NCBI GenBank assembly: GCA_032718475.1
Contig: JAUCBJ010003973.1
Span: forward strand, 64,001 to 93,076
DNA: 29,076 nucleotides
Reading direction: 5' to 3'
DNA from: Nemertoderma westbladi
Lineage: Eukaryota; Xenacoelomorpha; Nemertodermatida; Nemertodermatidae
Shown here: positions 25,350 to 29,076 of the stretch, piece after piece
Position numbering within the stretch: the first letter of the stretch is position 1
Layout: the number at the start of each line of letters is the position of its first letter
Translations under genes and position numbers: made by a program
The notes under the pieces: model-generated
Seen by the model: the letters and a program-made list of their open reading frames with translations, nothing else
What the model was told of the DNA's origin: nothing
Databases searched by the model: none

Positions 25350-26556
25350 GTATTGCGCGTAGATTCATATCTACCGGTTTAGTGTTTTGGTTATTTGGAC
25401 TCGGCCTACTGGGTGTGTTGGGATTATATTTGTTCGTGTTGTTATTTTGTTTCTGTCCCTGCCACGGTGTGGCCCTACTCCCAGCTAACTGTGGACTTGT
25501 AGTCCCCTGCGTGGCCGCATGTGGTAGCGACTGTCTCACTCTCGGGAATGGATCTGCCGGATTATGTTCGGGTTTAGGCCTGTTGTATTCAGCTTTCGGC
25601 GCCTTCCCCAAACTATCCTCACTGTAGACTGGGTCTGTAATCAACTCCGCTTCGTAATTGAGGAAGTTTGACATTTCCTCTAGGCCCGGTTCCGCACCTT
25701 TCTTCTCCCGGGTGGAGAAGGCGATCTTCCTCCATTTGTTCCTTAGCCAGATTGGCAGTGCCTGCGCTATCGTGGTGATGTTATTCGATGCGTTGAGTTC
25801 GTATGGCGCATCCAAGGTCTTTAGCACGATTAGCGCCTTCTCGACCTTATTCGCGAAAGTCTTTATACTAACAGGGTTATCCTGTAGGCCACCCGTTGTT
25901 ATTCCCCTCAAGGTCTGCCGGATGATCTTGGCAGGGTGTCCATATTCCCTGTCTAGGGCCCGCCATGCAGTCGTGAAGCCACCCTCGATGCCCAGATACT
26001 GCCTCACGATGTCGTACGCTGGGCCTCCTGTGTATACCTGTAAATATTTTAGGCACTCCGCCTGCGTCTGGTTTTTAGTTAATATTTCGTTGCTGTACAT
26101 GCGCCGGAATTGCAGGTATTCTTCCGGCCTGCTTCCGTCGAATTTATATGGTTCAATTGGTGGCAGCTCGATCCTGGTCTTAAGCGCATCGATAAGTGTT
26201 GCCATACCCATCTCCTGTGCTTCCAATGGGTTCGACGGATGCTGTACAGGCTCTCCAGTTGGGTGTGGTTTGCCCGTCGGGCCTGTTGATTTCTTCTGTG
26301 TCGGATATATCATTGGGGGTAACGGCCCCCTCCATATCTCCGTGTCGCATGATCTGCTCTGGTCCAGGGGGTTCGATGTTCTTATTCTCGGTTGAGTGTT
26401 TTGCTGATATTGTAATGGGGGAATGTCACCCTGCCCCCCCCCCCCCCCCCCCACCTGTGTTTTGTTTGGTACTGGGGTTGATGTTAATATATTGGGGCCC
26501 ACACACCTATCGGCAATAACTCCCCCCTCCCCTGGGTATATGTTATGTCCCTGCAT
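25282..26556 (-). CDS. BEL/Pao-like Gag (DUF1759 capsid-like domain)
   Basis: ATG 26556 is the first Met. The same frame is open further up to about 26776 without an ATG, so translation may start on a spliced upstream exon. Residues ~120-310 match DUF1759: ELPPIEPYKFDGSRPEEYLQF, GGPAYDIVRQYLG, LDREYGHPAKIIRQTL and the following helices. The N-terminal 100 residues are Pro/Gln-rich and include a Gly run encoded by a C19 tract (26434-26452). After the capsid-like domain comes a Pro/Gln/Asn-rich linker. The frame ends at a stop in the middle of the first zinc knuckle. It would form the particle shell of the element. A homopolymer in the frame makes length errors and frameshifts likely. Confidence 0.8.
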   Translation of the reverse strand: MQGHNIYPGEGGVIADRCVGPNILTSTPVPNKTQVGGGGGGQGDIPPLQYQQNTQPRIRTSNPLDQSRSCDTEIWRGPLPPMIYPTQKKSTGPTGKPHPTGEPVQHPSNPLEAQEMGMATLIDALKTRIELPPIEPYKFDGSRPEEYLQFRRMYSNEILTKNQTQAECLKYLQVYTGGPAYDIVRQYLGIEGGFTTAWRALDREYGHPAKIIRQTLRGITTGGLQDNPVSIKTFANKVEKALIVLKTLDAPYELNASNNITTIAQALPIWLRNKWRKIAFSTREKKGAEPGLEEMSNFLNYEAELITDPVYSEDSLGKAPKAEYNRPKPEHNPADPFPRVRQSLPHAATQGTTSPQLAGSRATPWQGQKQNNNTNKYNPNTPSRPSPNNQNTKPVDMNLRAIREGLYRERYNPGYECQLHRDGP

Positions 26557-26847
26557 ATTATAGTCATACTGGTGTGCAGGTACCGGTATAGGCCTATCCA
26601 CCTCTTTCCTACCTACCGGTATGTACGCCGCAACTTCCGGATCTAATTCCGTCTTCCGCGCTACCCTATCGCCTACACTATCTCTTCCAGCATGGCCTAT
26701 AGTATGTGCAGTAAGGCCTACAGTATGTCCTGCAGTCTGCCTGTGTCCCTCCGGACCGAAGTTTAATCTTCTCTAATATTCCAAGAAGTCCTCCCCACGA
26801 CTACCGTACTCTCGATCGGCAGCTAGATCCCGTCAGGAAGTTTCTCT
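26557..26847 (-). other. Link between N-terminal ORF and Gag
   Basis: The Gag frame stays open here down from about 26776 (after a TAG) and reads as hydrophilic sequence with a GHTVGLTAHTIGHAG repeat, but there is no start codon. Probably coding in an undamaged or spliced form. Confidence 0.35.
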
Positions 26848-27384
26848 TCAATCCCCTCTCCTGTTCTCCTCCTCGTACTGGTACATCCTGTACCCTTCTC
26901 CCGGCGTATGGTATATCTCGCCAGGCTGCGTCTCTCCGGGGCGACGGCAATCTCCCGGAGTTCGACCCCACTGACTCTCCAACTCCATTTCTGCTACCGA
27001 CGGTTCGCTGTCCGTCCTTGCTCTCTGGTTGCTTGTAGCAATGCTTCTTCTATTCTCTTCACTTCTTCTCTCTTCAGTGTAGCACTCCCGATCATGAGAT
27101 CTCTCTTCGACCTCCCGGTTAAACTCCACTGTTCTTCTTCCCTCTTCCGACTGACATCTTCTCGCTCGCCCGCTCCCAGCGCCAACATATCTCTCTCTGC
27201 CCTGTTGGACGCTCCTGGGGATACTCACCATCTCCCTACTATTCTCCGTCGTCGTGTGCTGCAGTTCACCTAACTCGCCCCGTGCATTATCCGCCGATGC
27301 CTGTGGGACATTCTCTGCCCCCCCTCTCTCGCCACTAATCTCTCGTGGTGGGGTGTCCGTAGCCCCCCCCCCCCCACTCGCCAT
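26848..27384 (-). CDS. Hydrophilic Arg/Glu-rich ORF, probably the upstream part of copy B Gag
   Basis: 178 codons from ATG 27384 in a favourable context (A at -3, G at +4). Begins MASGGGG and is then rich in Arg, Glu and Ser (RSHDRE, EERRSEENRR), with no known domain. It is in the same frame as Gag (26556) but separated by stops. Its first ~20 codons lie in the 27290-27700 repeat; the other repeat copies have GTG in place of this ATG. I do not recognise it. It may be an N-terminal Gag extension or an independent leader ORF. Confidence 0.4.
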   Translation of the reverse strand: MASGGGGATDTPPREISGERGGAENVPQASADNARGELGELQHTTTENSREMVSIPRSVQQGRERYVGAGSGRARRCQSEEGRRTVEFNREVEERSHDRECYTEERRSEENRRSIATSNQRARTDSEPSVAEMELESQWGRTPGDCRRPGETQPGEIYHTPGEGYRMYQYEEENRRGD

Positions 27385-27700
27385 TCTTACTTTACTACCT
27401 CCTACTTCGCTTCTATGCCCCTCTTGTGGGACATTCTCTGCCCCCCCCCCCCCCCCCCCCCCCTCTCGCCACTAATCTCCCATGGTGGGGCGCCCGTAGA
27501 CCCCCCCCACCCCAACTCGCCACTTCTTACTTCACTACCTCCTACTTCGCTTCTACGCCCCTCTTGTGGGACATTCTCTGCCCCCCCCCTCTCGCCACTA
27601 ATCTCCCCTCCCGTGGTGGGGCGCCCGTAGCCCCCCCCCCCCCCCCCACTCGCCACTTCTTACTTCACTACCTCCTACTTCGCTTCTACGCCCCTCTCTA
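27290..27700 (-). repeat. Three-copy repeat with variable poly-C tracts
   Basis: Units of ~110-140 bp share GTGGGACATTCTCTG, then C(n), CTCTCGCCACTAATCTC, GTGGGGCGCCCGTAG, C(n), ACTCGCCA and CTACCTCCTACTTCGCTTCT. C-runs here are 13, 23, 8, 9 and 17 bases long (27363, 27441, 27501, 27581 and 27631). The run lengths alone change the reading frame between copies. Confidence 0.85.
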
Positions 27701-27927
27701 GTCGACGCATTATCTCTACTATGGCTGGGTCTATTCACCCCCGCCTCTCCCTGTGCAACTGCGTGGCCTTGCAGGCTCCCGTCGGGTTGACTCACCCCCG
27801 CTACTCCCTGCCTAACTATGTGGCCTTGCAGGCTCCTGTTGGGGTGACTCACCCCTGCTACTCCTTGCGTAACTACGTGGCCTTGCAGGCTCTCGCTGAC
27901 TGGACCACCTGTGTCCCCAACATTCAT
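27598..27927 (-). CDS. Short ORF with 19-residue tandem repeats, leader of copy B
   Basis: First ATG 27927 (the frame is open up to a GTG at 28011). Contains three copies of an SLQGHxVxQGxAGVSxP unit, then merges into the Gly-rich repeat. It is in the same frame as the ORF at 27384 and as Gag, consistent with one ancestral N-terminal extension broken by poly-C length changes. Function unknown. Confidence 0.35.
   Translation of the reverse strand: MNVGDTGGPVSESLQGHVVTQGVAGVSHPNRSLQGHIVRQGVAGVSQPDGSLQGHAVAQGEAGVNRPSHSRDNASTREGRRSEVGGSEVRSGEWGGGGGLRAPHHGRGD
27729..27899 (-). repeat. 57-bp tandem repeat, three copies
   Basis: GGCCTTGCAGGCT recurs at 27765, 27822 and 27879, exactly 57 bp apart. 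The period is a multiple of three and keeps the - strand frame open. Confidence 0.9.
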
Positions 27928-28011
27928 ATTAATAGCACCGTTATCAATGATATTGTTATCTGAATTATTTAAATTACTTAAATTGGGTTGGTGTAGTGGC
28001 GTAAATATCAC

Positions 28012-29076
28012 GTAATGATGAGTTCCCCACTGAACCGCCCAAATCAGGTAACCCGCCCGTCCGGTGGAAAGGAAACTGATAACTAAACGCTCCAGTGTGG
28101 TGTCTGTGCAGGCCGATCCCTACACAGCACCATAGTAATACAGAATATAGACAGAATATAAACAGATAACAAACAATAAATAAGATGCATTTACAAAAGA
28201 TAAAATAATATAAGTGAATACGTAAAATGAATAAGGAATCTGTACTACTAAAGAACTGTGCCATAAAACAACGATATCACCTTCCACTCTTGTCACCAAA
28301 CCAACTGAACCAATATTGCTAATCTGTGTCTAATGTACCCCGGTAGTGCGGATGAATATTCCCTAGTAATGAGCCAGACTGGGGTTTAAGACCCCAGCCT
28401 GGCACCCGTAAGTAGCAAAAACCCTAATTAAGTACATAATCCTACTACCTAAAACTAAAACCTACTGAAACCCCCCCAATATAACAATAAATACGTACTA
28501 CATAATGTAGTACATATTGACCGCCTAATTGTACATTCCTATCTCTGGCAAGGCTAATATCCCATCTCCCTGCTACCTCTGTCTTGCTACAGGTGTGGCC
28601 TGGCGGCCAACCTATCCCCAACCACGTGCTCTTTGTATACCTCGTTTGTAATCCACCTAGTCCCATGTCTGTATTGATACCTTGAGAGTTGACTTGGTGG
28701 AAGGCGTACGTAGTAACCTAATACTAATATTCCTGGAAATCACTGCAGCCCAGTCCCCCCCCCCCCCCCCCCCGTGTGCCCTGTAACTAGTCAGTTCCGT
28801 AGTCCTACCTACACCTACAGTACAAACGCTACAGTAATTACCCCTACAGTACAAACATTAGGCTTGGGTGGGAAACCCATGGTACTAATATAATATATGT
28901 GTGGGTTTGGGAAGGGTAAGGTTCCGGTTGTTGGACACACTCCCCCTTGGGAGTGTAAATGATTTACACTCCCATATCCAAAGGCACGAGCCATGTAAAA
29001 GCTTCTGTGGGATGTAACTGGCCCTTCGCCCCGCAACCCAGTTTTTCCCCCATACGCTAAAATACTCTGAAACCTA
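28012..29076 (-). other. Non-coding, hairpin-rich region (probable leader/LTR of copy B)
   Basis: No gene supported. Strong inverted repeats: 28373-28403 (13-bp arms, one mismatch), 28495-28513 (GTACTACAT/ATGTAGTAC, exact, 1-nt centre) and 28937-28973 (overlapping alternatives). A C19 run lies at 28755-28773. On the - strand, the hairpin at 28949-28973 is followed by AAGGGGGAG and TGTGTCC, the same hairpin / purine tract / TG order seen at 5705-5743. This suggests an LTR starting near 28939 on the - strand. Confidence 0.4.

Larger units (their letters stand above)
22187..28011 (-). mobile_element. RT-less BEL-like gag-pro-exonuclease retroelement, copy B (inverted, exonuclease deleted)
   Basis: Reads right to left: Gly-rich N-terminal segments, Gag with DUF1759, zinc knuckle, DUF1758 protease, hairpin array, short exonuclease remnant, conserved tail. 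It is the inverted partner of copy A. Most of the exonuclease ORF is missing, and beyond the tail (below 22187) no purine tract or LTR is seen, so the 3' end is truncated or rearranged next to the pseudogene on the other strand. Confidence 0.7.

Noticed and set aside
27290-27900. CRISPR-like repeat-spacer array
   Set aside because: The repeats are contiguous tandem units with homopolymer variation, not short repeats with unique spacers, and the context is eukaryotic.

Overview
The window looks like repeat-dense nuclear DNA of an invertebrate animal. It carries a full-length BEL/Pao LTR-retrotransposon coding body, and that superfamily is known only from animals. It also has a tRNA-derived SINE-like sequence, consensus eukaryotic splice sites, satellites, and long poly-C/poly-G tracts. 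Nothing suggests operons or ribosome binding sites. I cannot name the species; an arthropod or nematode would fit.

Layout. (1) 1-5742, + strand: the 3' part of a BEL-like element that has protease but no reverse transcriptase. In order it holds the end of a DUF1758-type protease ORF, a hairpin-bearing tandem array, a large ORF (2498-5032) that I read as a DEDD-type 3'-5' exonuclease fused to three CCHC zinc knuckles, a conserved ~100-bp tail, a hairpin, a purine tract and a probable LTR start. (2) 6199-6751, - strand: a small gene of unknown function with a plausible 5' UTR intron. (3) 7247-16090, - strand: a complete BEL/Pao coding region (Gag, protease, YVDD reverse transcriptase, RNase H, integrase, DUF5641). 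It is interrupted by a single in-frame UGA followed by C, after codon 732. (4) 16091-20216: leader and non-coding DNA with small duplications, G-runs and a SINE-like tRNA relic. (5) 20217-21962, + strand: a decayed, diverged relative of the exonuclease/zinc-knuckle ORF. (6) 22187-28011, - strand: a second, inverted copy of the element in (1), with gag and protease largely kept and the exonuclease reduced to a fragment. (7) 28012-29076: hairpin-rich non-coding DNA, probably leader/LTR of the second element.

How it may work. The RT-less elements keep what is needed to build a particle (Gag, zinc knuckle, aspartic protease) plus a predicted RNA/DNA-processing nuclease. They have no RT or integrase in the visible parts, so they may depend on an autonomous BEL/Pao element such as the one lying between them. 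That dependence is inference. The most notable items are the exonuclease ORF with its paralogs, the UGA readthrough arrangement, and a 20-bp palindromic word that occurs in all three reading frames of the BEL element and also outside its coding region.
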